From the NCBI RefSeq assembly GCF_047663525.1, contig NC_092602.1, positions 8,119,501-8,183,500 on the forward strand: DNA of 64,000 nucleotides, given 5' to 3'. This DNA is from Anas platyrhynchos. Lineage: Eukaryota; Chordata; Aves; Anseriformes; Anatidae. Under the pieces are notes generated by a model. It did no database searches, was not told the DNA's origin, and saw only the letters and a list, made by a program, of their open reading frames with translations. The number at the start of each line of letters is the position of its first letter. Positions within the stretch are counted from its first letter, which is position 1. The position numbers and the translations under genes are program-made. Of the stretch, positions 12,601 through 22,600 are shown piece after piece.

Positions 12601-15600
12601 TCTGTATAAAATAATGCAGTTTTAAGATGTATAACCAGAGTCCCTTATGAGATAACATGAGAATATTACGTGATATGGGAACTGGATACATTCTGTCTTT
12701 TCAAGTATCAGTGTGTAATTAGACAAATCTTCACCAGAGAGAGACTTGTAGAAGTAACAACGCTACTAAAATTTCAAAGTGATAACTTTGGATAAATGGA
12801 ATTGACAAATAAGAAAGAGGGTAATCCATGTAAGTTAATCAAGAGTTTAATCCAAAAAACATTGAAGGTAGCTGAAAAGCATGTACCAATTTCAACAGGC
12901 TTTAGACTGATTTGATCCTTTGAGATGCTTAAGTATGGTAAACTCCTGTGGAGCTGAGGCTACCCTGCAGCAAGCAAAAGACTTAGCACCTCACACGATC
13001 AGGATTTAATATACTTAAGAAGGCAACAGGAAATTTATCTGGTTTTCCATGATACACAGAAATTTGACTCAGCTCACCGGACAAGGAATCATAAATCACA
13101 AGCAGTGAAGATCAAGAGGCAAATTCTTGAACATCAAAGATTTATCTTCGTTCAAACTCTCAGGACACAGCGCTGAGCAAAACAGGTGCAGCTTTCACTT
13201 ACTTAAATGTTATTAGAGGTAAACGCTCAGTTAAGTCAGGATTCTAGCACTGACACTAATCAATCTGCTGGATATCAACTGAAGCTATATAACTAGACAA
13301 TCAAGGATGACAGCCAAAAGATGCATCATCAGTTACCCTAGTAACATTGAGCCACAGTAAGCGTCCATACAACTGCATTGGGCGTGCATTAGTTTATAAA
13401 GCAGACCAGAGACAAACCACACAAACACAGGGATGCCAGAAGTAAAACCGTATCTGTCCCATATTGAACTGATCAAGTTGAAAGCTTAGGAAAAGGCAAT
13501 ATAATCATTTCTGTGTTGCTGCTGAGTTTTGCAAAGTTCACCTTTGGATAATCTATATAGCAAATATCTGTGGAGAAGCTTAAAAAAATCAGTCCAGTGG
13601 AGAAAGCAAGAATCAGTTTATCTGAATCATAACAATGGGAGACAGGACTATGCTTAAGGAAAACCCCAAAGTTAATATCCAAATAGTTAATATTTATAAA
13701 AGGTATAGAGCAAAAACAACAACAAAAAAGTAAAAAGTTTTATTTTATAAAAGATGTGAAGTGCTAAGTGAGTACTAAGTATTTATCATTAATTGTTAAT
13801 CATAGAAGAGAACTCCAGTGCTTTCCTATCAAACATTGCACAGGTATATAAATAGTTCAAAAAGAATATATATAAAGTTTAAAAAACATTGTTGAAGAAA
13901 TACCTCTTGAAGTTTCAACTTTTCTATGGCTGTGGATGTCTCTGAGCTTATTCCATGGTGGCTGCCATTTTCCTGCTAATAGGCAGGAAGTAAGAGAAAT
14001 TAGGACAGGAAGAAACTCATTCTGCATTGAAATCAATGGGAAAAGCACTGGACTTGGGATGCCAATTTCAGGTTTATTTAAATAAATAGATCTTTTTATT
14101 TATCATAAGTTATGCTTTAATTTATCCTACTTTGTTCTATTTTATTTATTTAAACTGCCAGAGGAACAACCTGGCTCTTCTCTCAGAGAAGGCGCAAACT
14201 TCTGTTTTCTCCCCTTTTTCTTTCCCATTCACAGACTTTCTGATCAGTTTCCTCCCAAACTGCAGCCTAGCTTTTATATCATTCATACTCAAAAGCCAAC
14301 AATCCAGCCTCGCCCCTTCCCATGAGCCAGCAAACTGACCTACCCCCTTATGGCCAGAAAACTAACTTACCCCTTCTCCTTTATCCAGAACTCAACTGTC
14401 AGATTAAAAAAAAATATACATATATATCAACAATGCAACAATCCATGGGAAATGTAGCCAGAGTGTCATTATCTGGACACCAAAGTGATTTCTTGGATCT
14501 GATTTCTCAGATGCCTTGGGTCTGTGGAGGCATTCACCATTCTGAATCTATTTTAACAGTAATGAAAAAGCTGGAATCTGGTCTGTGTCTGGCATCATGT
14601 GCTGCAGGTGCTGGAGGTTGGGAGAATTTTTCAAAGACCTGTGAATCCCAACCATTACATTAGGGAGATGAGCACAGGACTACATGCCGAGCTACACTAC
14701 TGCAGTAACATTCAGCTTACAACTGCCTTGATTCTCATGGTTTCATTTTACTGTTCTGAAGTTGGGTTGACACCCTCCCTCTTTTGTTTTGGCAGTCCAA
14801 AATGTACATTGATGCCACATTGTTACCCCTACAAAACATCAGATATTCACCGGTATGTCAAGAAACATGAGGACTCAAGTAAACACTCTGGATTTTGTTT
14901 AGATCATAGCAGCACACTACTTCCAAGAATTCCACTAGAACAGAGGATTCCGGAAGGTTTTCTGTTTACCTAAAGAATACTCTTTTGCGATAAATATAAA
15001 CAAAGTGTGACAATAACAGGAATTTTCAACAGGAACTCAACAGATTCAAAAAAGACGTTCAATGTTGCTTGGCCTACTCTCATGGGGGATAGTTTGCCAA
15101 ATGAAATCAATGACAAACTGAATGGAAAGTGGCGAAGCAACATGTCAACATTAAGCTATTTTCCTTCCTAACAGCCAGATTCTGTGCCTAGATACACGTC
15201 ATGGAACAGAAGTGTTATTGGTTATGAGATAAGCAGAAAGAGAACTTTATCAATTTATGCATCAGCTTTCAGATTTGAAACAAATTTTAAGTGATACCAT
15301 CCCTTCCGTGGTTGTACCATGTGTATCAGATCTGTGCAAACTCAAGAAGACTTTCTTAATCTGACAGGATATCGTGAAGTATTTTTTTGCAAAGACTCAT
15401 GACAGCTCTTTAAAAAAATGTCTACCCATTGTTTAAGATTAATAACAAATTAACTTTGCAAGGTTAAGCAGTCAAAAATCAGCAACAAACCAAGCCTGAA
15501 ATGCCAACCTCATCTCTGCCCTCATGCTTGTACCCTATAGCCTATATCTTTTAACTGAAATGAGCACTGCCTGTAACATTATTGTACTTCAAAAAACAAA

Positions 15601-18600
15601 CCCACAATGAAAAAGACTGTTCTGAGCAAATGCTATCACAAAATACATGTGTGCAAGGAGACAGAGTTGAGCTTGGCTGTACAATCTTAGCTTCTGTATT
15701 CCTTGACTTTCTAGCTCTTAGTGTATACCCTCTGATTCACATTTGCAGAGGTTATATTTAACACTCTTAATTCAATCAGAAAACTAAAAAAAATTATCAG
15801 GTATCAGCTGGCAAAGGACAATCCATTCTCATCAGTGCTATTCATAAATTTCACACGTTCAGTAACCTTGATATGAACTGGCAAAAGACTGATGACTTTC
15901 CGGTTATGTGGGGACCTAACTATTCATTTTTGTATCTGCACACAAATAAATGCTTTATGGATAATTTTTTTCAGTCACCTTCTGTGTTATCTGTGTATCC
16001 ACACAGATGCCTTGCTATCTCCAAATTGTGAGGTCTTTCTTGAGAGCAGAATTTCCCAATTTATATGAATCTACAGCCCAAAATCATCTTAAGAAGTTTA
16101 AATGAGTCTTAGGTTTTTGATAGGGCAAGATGTAAAATCAACATGGAGGCTCTGTGAACTGATTTTCAAAGGTGATGAACTCCCCAAAGATCTTGCTGTC
16201 AGATTAAGTCAGCAGAAACCTTTAGATAGCTCTCTCTATATGAAAATCTGTTCACTGGATTAATAAAATTGCAAAAACATTTCAAAACTTTCACAATTTT
16301 GAGAAAACGTAGCAAAGATGCGTCAAGAGATGGAAAATGAAAGCCGATCAGAAGGCAGCAGTCACATAGGATTGACTTGGTTTATAAAATGTGGTCAAAC
16401 CTCTGCTGTCTTCAAAGAAAATGAAGTTATATTGCTCAAACTTTCTCAACATAAATAAATAGCTAAACCTTTCCTCAGAGAACAAGCATGGAGACTGTTC
16501 ACTCAACATATGCTTTAGATGTTTGCCCAACAAATATGTGAAGACAGCGGGTGATAACGGAAGCAGGTTCTCAACTTAATTAACACTTCCAGGCACTTCT
16601 TAAACCTCTATACAAATTAATTACAAAATATCTTTCTAGATTTGTTCTTTCAAACCCCAACAAATAATTTATTAGCTGTAAAAAAACAAAAACAACAACA
16701 AAAAACTATATACAGCATTATGACATTACATCAGAAATGGTATTGTGCTAATATTATCTGTACTCTCACTGGGATAAAAAGAAAAAAGCTTCCAATTTTG
16801 CTCAGTGCAATGTTCTGAAGGCTACATGATAAAAAGAGCATCTTAGAAATTGATGTTAATTCACCAATTTTATTTGAAATTATTCTTAAAAAAAAAAAAA
16901 AAAAAGTCAGCATTGGAGCCTCCTGCTGGTAACAACCATGAATGTGGAAGAGGGTGTGGAAAAAAGGGGGCATCGCCTTTGTCATCGGCTCGAAGCCCAG
17001 GGACAAAGTGGTTGGGTAAGAGATCCAGGGGGGAGACTGGGGCAGAGCAGCAGGGAGAACATCTGGGGATGGGGAGGGAGGCAGGAGGACCAAAGCAGCA
17101 GATTACAAGGGGCTGGGGGACAGGAGGACTGTAAAGCTACTGCTGTAGAACACCATTATTTACAAACATTTGTCCCAGCCTCACACATGTAGACCCACAA
17201 ATTTGTATTGATACTTCATAATTCTCTGCATACTCATAAATCTAGTGCCTTAAAACAAAAAGATTACCCATACATCAGTCTAAACCCCTCCAGCTCCTAC
17301 CTGACACTTGTGAGGTCTCTCTGAGGTATGCACCTGTTTGATGTGTCCATTCAAGTGGTCTGGCCTTAAAAGAAAATACACATACGCACACTTAAAACAA
17401 ATACTAAAAATAATCTTACAATTTTAACCAAAAAAAGAGACAATCCCTGTGGCGGATCTATTCCAAATATAGCAACATTTAACTTGGCAAGAACCAGATC
17501 ACCAATAACTGGGACTCTACCTTGATAAGTATTCTCTCCAACTTGCTACAAAAGCAGCATTTTCTCAAGAAAAAATTATGAATGAACAACCAAAGAAAAC
17601 AGAAATGCAAGCTACAACGATTTTCAAACCTGCATGTCTTCTTCCAAAATCCTATTCAGACCTTGACAATCAGGGAAATTTGATTTACAATTGCTGAATA
17701 TTTGAAAGTTGGTCCCTTTTGATTTATGTCCCAAACATGGATGTAAGAAGCCAACTTTAAGCACCTTTGTGCAAAAAGACTGACTCTAACTCTGTTGCTG
17801 CGACACGTTTTCTGTCAGCAAGACAAAAAAAAAAAAACTGTCCTAACTCACAACTTGGTGGGGAGACTGCATTAATACAAATAAGTGCTCTGGAGGTCCC
17901 AACTAGAAGGTGCAATGGAAGAGCAAATTATTACTGAAAAAGTCAGACCGTTCTTCACAATCAGTAAAGCCTAGTTTGAAGAGAAGACTGAATAGCTGCA
18001 GATTTTCCTGGTGGGAGTTTCTCCTAGGGGGAAGAAAGCTTTTCATTGTATGAGGCCCAAGCTGCTTGGAAACAAGTTCTCCACCCTCTCCTCCCCCAGC
18101 TTCCCAGCTGCGCCAATGAGAGGACGCGGGATGGAATTCACGCACGGCAGACAGAAAATTGACTGAACTTTGCAGGCAGGCTGTTAAACCTGATGCTGCA
18201 GCACGGGGGCTGGAGCTGTGCAACCGGAAAGCCTGGCTGGGGTCCTTCCAGGTGCCTCAAGCCTGGCAACCTCAGTGCCGCGCTACTGAATGGAGGAAAG
18301 GACACCAAAATCAGACTTTGCGCTTCCAGCTTTCCTTTGGCTGCTCCTATACCTGAACACTTCTGCTTAGGAAAGATTCTCTACTTTGCCTACTTGGACT
18401 CTACAAAGATGTATCGACACTTTTGTTGTTCATTTTCGTAACGCTATTCCTGCTTGGTCACATTAAATTACTGGGATAATTGAGAACTCGACACGTATCT
18501 TTCACCTCCTATTGTTAACAAAAATCTTTCATACAGCAACAGAAAATTTTAAACGTGACTATTGGCGGATGATCTCAGGTAGTACTAGAGTAAAAAGCAA

Positions 18601-21034
18601 ACTTTCACTTTTAGCTAACATGCAATTTCATGTTTTATGACTTTCCACCACTAAATTTGCATTCCCGAAGACGGTGCATCCCCTAATTATTGCTGATTTT
18701 TTATTCATTTTTTAAAGAAAAATCTGCATTTTCTTTATTTCAGTAACAAAATGTTCCTCTACCCACAAGAGAACTAGCAGGAGCACAATTGCTACGTTTA
18801 TACAGCTGGGACAATTCTAGCCCTAAAAGCCTTTTGATTCATTTTTCTGCCTCAATTCCTCCTCTCCTGTTGGAGCAAACCAACTGCTGCAGAAAATCGG
18901 CGGCTGCTACAAAAGGAACGCGGAGTGTAGGCATACCCCCTCCCCCCACTACTTCTAGCCTGAAAGCGAGCAGCAAACTTACAAAAAAAAGTTGCAAATG
19001 CATTAACTTAGACTGTAAGATACTACTAACATAACTACGTGTACCAAACTACTTATATTAAATTAACTCCCACAAACAGCGACAACAAAAAATCAGCAAC
19101 ATTAAATGCACAGATCTTACGTATGTTGCAGGGCAGAAACAGGATCCCCTTCAGAAGGATGTAAACCCAAAGGACACAAAGATCATGTATTAAAAGATAC
19201 TTGATGCTGCAGCCTTTGAAATCTCACCTCTTCCTTCACATTTGGGTGATAAAAAACATTACGAACTAAGAGAAATGAAGGGAAGTTAAGAAAAAGAAAA
19301 TTTAAAATGGATACGAGAAAAATAATAAACTTGAGATGTATTAATATTTTGCACTTCAACAGCACCTTCAAACTACTTACAAATCAGTAGTCTCTAGCCA
19401 CTTATGTGAGGTAGGTAATTATTTCAACACCCATTTCATCGTTTGAGGGAGAGACTAACTGATTTGCCCAAGGACACACATACTCCAAGTCTGGGACAAA
19501 GCTGGGAATGTTACCCAGAAGCCAACTGACTCCCAGTTCTACATCTTAATTACTTTTAAATCCTCTCAAGTGACTGTAGAACAGCCTCCCAGCGGAAATG
19601 ATGAAAGTCTCATTTCTCAAGGCATTTTAAACTGGAGCAGTGAAACTATCCTAAACACAAATTGTTCTTGTTTCCCAAGGGATGGGAAAGGCAACTTCCT
19701 AGGTCTCTGTGTGTGTGTCTACGATCCTTATAAGTGCTCTCTTACCTGGAAAAGCCTTTTCCACAGCTCTGGCAGATGTAGGGCTTTCCCACTGAGCCAT
19801 CGTGAGATCGCACATGATAGGACATCCTGTCTTTCCGCTTGAACCGTAACCCACACACTGGACAAGAGTAAGGCTTCTCACCAGAGTGCGACAGCTTGTG
19901 CCGATTCAGGTGGTACACGTCCCGAAAAATCTTGCCACAGATCTCACAGGCCACCTGTTTCCTCGTCCTGCTTCTCTTTCGGGGGGCATCGGGGTCATCC
20001 TGACCAGGGACACCATTTTCACCCAGTCTCGGGGGTGGGATGTCTATGTAGCCCAGCTGTAAGCTCGTCACCCCGTGTTGAGCCTCGTGCTGACGAAGAC
20101 GGTTAGCATCCGTAAACACTTTCCCACAGAGGCCACAAGGCAGGATGCCAGCCTCTCGCAGCCCCCCAGGGGCACCAAACATCATGGAGTCCAAGAGGTT
20201 GGCTTTACGGGGACGCCCTCTGCCCCTCTTGGTACTCAAGGTGGGGACACTAGCAGCAACGTTCTGAAAGGGTGAGGCCAGCAGTGGTGGGGAAAGGGGG
20301 CCTGCCACCATGGGCAGGCGGTCCACACCCTGCAGAACGGGCAGGGAGGACTGAGACGCGGTGAGAGCAGCCCGCGTGGCCTCGTCTTCAGGCATGCCAG
20401 CGATGCCGTTGCCATTGGGGGCCAAGGTGGCACCATTGGTCATGTCAAGAGGGAAACCGAGGTCAGCAGCCCCCGGGCGGAACAGCATAATGTCGGGGCG
20501 TGCAGGGGGCACCAGGATCTGCACATTGGACTGCTTGATGACCTCCTGGCAGATGTCAATCACCGAGCGCATCAGCAGGAACTTGGCAGCCGTCATGAGC
20601 TCTGGGAAGCTCTCCAGCCGCACCACGATGCGCGACGTGTAGGCGAAGTCCAGGATGTCTCCAAACACCTTGGAGCTGATGGTATGCATCTCCAGCTCCC
20701 GCCCGCCCCCGGGGGCACCGCCGGCCGCTGCCGCGGCACCACCGGCCGCCGCCGCCTCCGTCGTGCCCCCTTCTCCTCCGCCGCCGCCGCCGGCTGCTCC
20801 GTCGCCCAGCTGCGCGCTGAACACCGACTCGAAGTACTCGCTGCATGCGGCCAGCACCGCCCGGTGCGCCGGGAAGCTCTCGTCGCCCACGCGCAGGAGC
20901 ACGTCGCAGAAGCGGCCGCCGTTCTTGCGCTGCTGGTTGAGGCTGTGCAGCATGTCGGCGCTGTGCCGGCTCACCTGGTACGTGTAGCAGCCCGACGAGG
21001 GGCCGCAAGCGGCGGCCTCGCTCACCCGCTCCAT
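4468..21034 (-). CDS. PATZ1: PATZ1, BTB/POZ, AT-hook and C2H2 zinc-finger transcription regulator
   Basis: Coding exons, in transcript order: 21034-19746, 17364-17301, 10893-10722, 6362-6225 and 4886-4468. They join in phase to 694 codons including TGA (693 residues; the human long form is about 687 as I recall). The product is a nuclear DNA-binding regulator that dimerises through its BTB domain. Visible parts are the BTB domain (about residues 12-165), a GRGRPRK AT-hook (about 270-277), then a series of C2H2 fingers from about residue 300, the last near the C-terminus (CPECGSFF...HIQKVH). The start MERVSEAA is the family start and lies in a CpG island. Introns 1-3 are GT-AG; intron 4 has a GC donor. 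Identity is near-complete along the zinc-finger half, so confidence is high. The gene lies head-to-head with DRG1, about 9 kb away. Confidence 0.97.
4887..6224 (-). other. PATZ1: PATZ1 intron 4 (GC-AG type)
   Basis: A 1338-bp intron starting GCAAGAG and ending TTTTTTCCATAG. Nothing else was recognised in it. Confidence 0.9.
6225..6362 (-). CDS. PATZ1: PATZ1 coding exon 4 (GC splice donor)
   Basis: A 138-nt exon reading (G)FSSASYLKVHVKTHHGVPLP then VSRHQESIPNGGAAFHCVRTYGIK(E). The acceptor TTTAG|GTTTCTCC is canonical. The donor reads CAAAG|GCAAGAG. The only split that keeps the family reading frame into exon 5 (E as G|AA, then GQKCSH) uses GC, not GT. It matches the known GC-donor pattern AG|GCAAG. 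Confidence 0.93.
6651..6674 (+). repeat. AT dinucleotide repeat in PATZ1 intron 3
   Basis: An uninterrupted run of twelve AT units, in an AT-rich neighbourhood. Confidence 0.9.
10685..10706 (+). repeat. AAAT tetranucleotide repeat near the PATZ1 exon 3 donor
   Basis: About five AAAT units lie 15 bp inside intron 3, just past the exon 3 donor. On the transcript this is a TTTA run. Confidence 0.85.
10722..10893 (-). CDS. PATZ1: PATZ1 coding exon 3: central fingers
   Basis: A 172-nt exon from TCNASFATRDRL to FCTICNRG. It carries one full finger, a finger with a spacing one residue short of the usual twelve (CQVCGKYLRAAYMADHLKKH) and the start of the next finger. The acceptor is CCTGCAG|ACT and the donor CGAG|GTAATGAGG. 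If the donor is not used, the frame stays open 36 more codons into the intron, through an AAAT repeat, to a stop at 10609. Confidence 0.95.
11588..11709 (+). repeat. Direct repeat copy A in PATZ1 intron 2
   Basis: About 120 bp beginning cttgatctggtgtact and ending ctgtttatatggcc. It matches 12265-12386 at about 93 percent (eight differences counted by eye). On the minus strand it contains TATAAAA followed by a purine-rich stretch, a layout seen in LTRs, but no family was recognised. Confidence 0.75.
12265..12386 (+). repeat. Direct repeat copy B in PATZ1 intron 2
   Basis: The second copy of the 11588 block, in the same orientation and 677 bp downstream. Similarity stops sharply on both sides. 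The pair may be pieces of a decayed LTR-type element or a local duplication; the sequence between them has no coding frame. Confidence 0.75.
16904..17150. other. G-rich block behind an A-tract in PATZ1 intron 2
   Basis: A GC-rich, strongly G-biased stretch on the plus strand (ggggcat, ccaggggggagactgggg, ggggatggggagggagg) stands out from AT-rich intron DNA. It directly follows an A18 run at about 16889-16906. Frames stay open across it on both strands, but none matches a known protein. It is 150 bp from the coding exon at 17301-17364. Confidence 0.45.
17301..17364 (-). CDS. PATZ1: PATZ1 coding exon 2: rest of finger 4
   Basis: A 64-nt exon reading (R)PDHLNGHIKQVHTSERPHKCQ. It supplies the two zinc-binding histidines of the finger started in exon 1 and the linker plus first cysteine of the next finger. 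The acceptor is TTTTAAG|G and the donor CAG|GTAGGAG. It is too short for ordinary ORF calling, but the phase and the family match are exact. Confidence 0.95.
19398..19550 (-). repeat. Ancient MIR-like SINE remnant, reverse orientation
   Basis: In order, the plus strand reads gtgaggtaggtaattatt, cccatttcatc, gatttgcccaaggacacac, gacaaagctgggaatgtt and ccaactgactcccagttct. This is the reverse complement order of the MIR core and tail. It lies in PATZ1 intron 1, 200 bp from the exon 1 donor. Of the three MIR-like remnants this is the clearest. Confidence 0.6.
19746..21034 (-). CDS. PATZ1: PATZ1 coding exon 1: BTB domain, AT-hook, fingers 1-3 and part of 4
   Basis: This exon holds 429 codons plus two bases (AG of an Arg completed in exon 2). 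It opens with MERVSEAAACGPSSGCYTYQ and carries the whole BTB domain. The domain is interrupted by a Gly/Ala-rich insert of about 32 residues (near 20704-20799, just after QLGDG and before RELEMHT). Then come the AT-hook, a KRSRTRK basic patch and fingers beginning CGLCGKVF, CEICGKIF and CPVCGLRF; the finger CQSCGKGFSR is cut by the intron. The donor is CCAG|GTAAGAG. Confidence 0.96.
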
Positions 21035-22600
21035 GGGGCTTGCGCCGCCCCGCTGGCGCCCGCAGGGGGCGCGCACTCTCAGGGCCGCCGGGCGGCGCGC
21101 TGCTCCTCCTCCTCCTCCTCCTTCTCCTCCTCCTCCTCCTCCTCCTGCTCCTCCCCGCCCCTGGCCGGGCCGGCGGCGGCGGTGCGCGCTGCGCTCCCTG
21201 CCCAGTGCGAGGGGATGGCGGGCAGAGGGAGAAGAGAGGGGGGGGGGAAGAAAGGAGAGGGGGGGCGAGACAAAAGGCTCGGGCTGCGGAGGGGCGCGGG
21301 GCCGCCGCCGAGCGCTGCGAGCTCCGCCCGGGCCCGGCCGCCACGAGGCGCTGCGGCCGCCGCGGGAAGGGGCGTGCGCGGCGCGGCTGCAGCGAGCCGG
21401 GAGGGACGGGGCTCCGGCGGCTGCGGCTCCGGGCTGCCGGCTCCCGTCCGTCCCTGTGTGTTTGGAGCGGAGGAAAGATGGCAGCGGCTGCACTTCCTCT
21501 TGCACTTTCACCCCTGGGGGGAGGAGAAGGAGGGGGCGATACCACCCCCCCTACAAAAATCCAGCGGGGGCCCCCCGGCTGCTGCTCCCCCGCCGAGCGC
21601 CGCCGCCGCCGGCTCCGGCCCGGGCCCCGCCCGCCCCGCCGCACCCTCACCGCCGGCGCCGCAAACTTTCCGCTCTTCTTTTGCTCCAGAAGCCCCCCAC
21701 CCTTTTCATAGAGACCCCCCCCCCCGCCCCTCCAGCCGCTCGGGCTCCCCCCTGCCCCCCCGCTTCCTGCCCCCCTCCCTCCCCGCATCCGCCAATGCTC
21801 GAGCAGCCCGAGCCAGCAGGCCGGCCCCCACCCCGCCCGCCCGCGGGGGCTGGGGGCTGCAGCCCCCCCGTTCCCCCAGCACCGCTCCTCCAATGCCGAG
21901 CCGGCAGCCGGGGGCCCCCCCCATGGCACAGGGGGGTGGGGGGGCTGCGCTCACCCCCTCCCCCAAATATCCGGGCTGCAGCTCGCCCCCCCGGGCCCCC
22001 CTCCCGCCGGGGAGAGGAGGGGCTGGAGAGAAGGGGGGGGGGTTGCAGGCAGCCTCCCCCCCCCCTCCCCAGGCGCGGAGCGGCCAATGCAAACCCTCCC
22101 GGAGCTGCAGAGGCGCCGAGCAGCCCCCACCTCCTCTCCCCGCCCGAGGAGAGCCGATCCCCGAGGGGCCGGGGGCTGCGGCCTCCCCCCGCCCTTTCAT
22201 TGCATTCTTCACCCCCTCCCCAGCAACTCTCAGCCTGACCAAAAAAGCCAGGCGTTGCGCGTTTTTTGGGGGGTACCCCCTTTCCCTTCACTCCCTTCTC
22301 CCCCGGTGCAGCGATGCCCCCCGGCAGGAGCGGCTGGGAGCAGCGGTCCCCGCGGGCAGGGGGCTGCGGGAGGCGCAGCCTCGAGCGCTGCCTCCATGTT
22401 GGGGGAACGGCCTCCCCGCGGGGCCTCCGCTGCCCCGCCGTTCCCACGGCCGCGCTGCCAGCCTGCCCCGGGGAAACCGCCCCGAGAGGCAGGGCTGCGG
22501 GCTGCTGCCCGGGGCTGCCTGCACCGGCCCGGTGCTGAACCTCCCCTGGGTGCTCACGGGCTCGGTACGAAGAGCTCCTCTTCAAAGAGCAGCAGCAGCA
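20300..22600 (-). promoter_or_regulatory. PATZ1: PATZ1 CpG island, promoter and 5' UTR
   Basis: Dense CpG and GC-rich DNA covers the BTB exon and about 1.5 kb upstream of the start codon at 21034. There is no TATA box. The 5' UTR side carries a CTC trinucleotide array, long G runs (21239-21266) and C runs (21715-21725). The transcription start cannot be placed. Long open frames on both strands here reflect base composition. Confidence 0.8.
21101..21154 (+). repeat. CTC/GAG trinucleotide array in the PATZ1 leader
   Basis: About 15 CTC-like units lie 67-120 bp upstream of the PATZ1 start codon. The PATZ1 strand reads GAG/GGA, so the leader RNA would be a long purine tract. If the leader is spliced elsewhere this could be promoter DNA. 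Confidence 0.85.

Noticed and set aside
14130-14420. Pyrimidine-rich stretch in PATZ1 intron 2 resembling an old dispersed repeat
   Set aside because: No ends, no target duplication and no recognised consensus; not enough to name.
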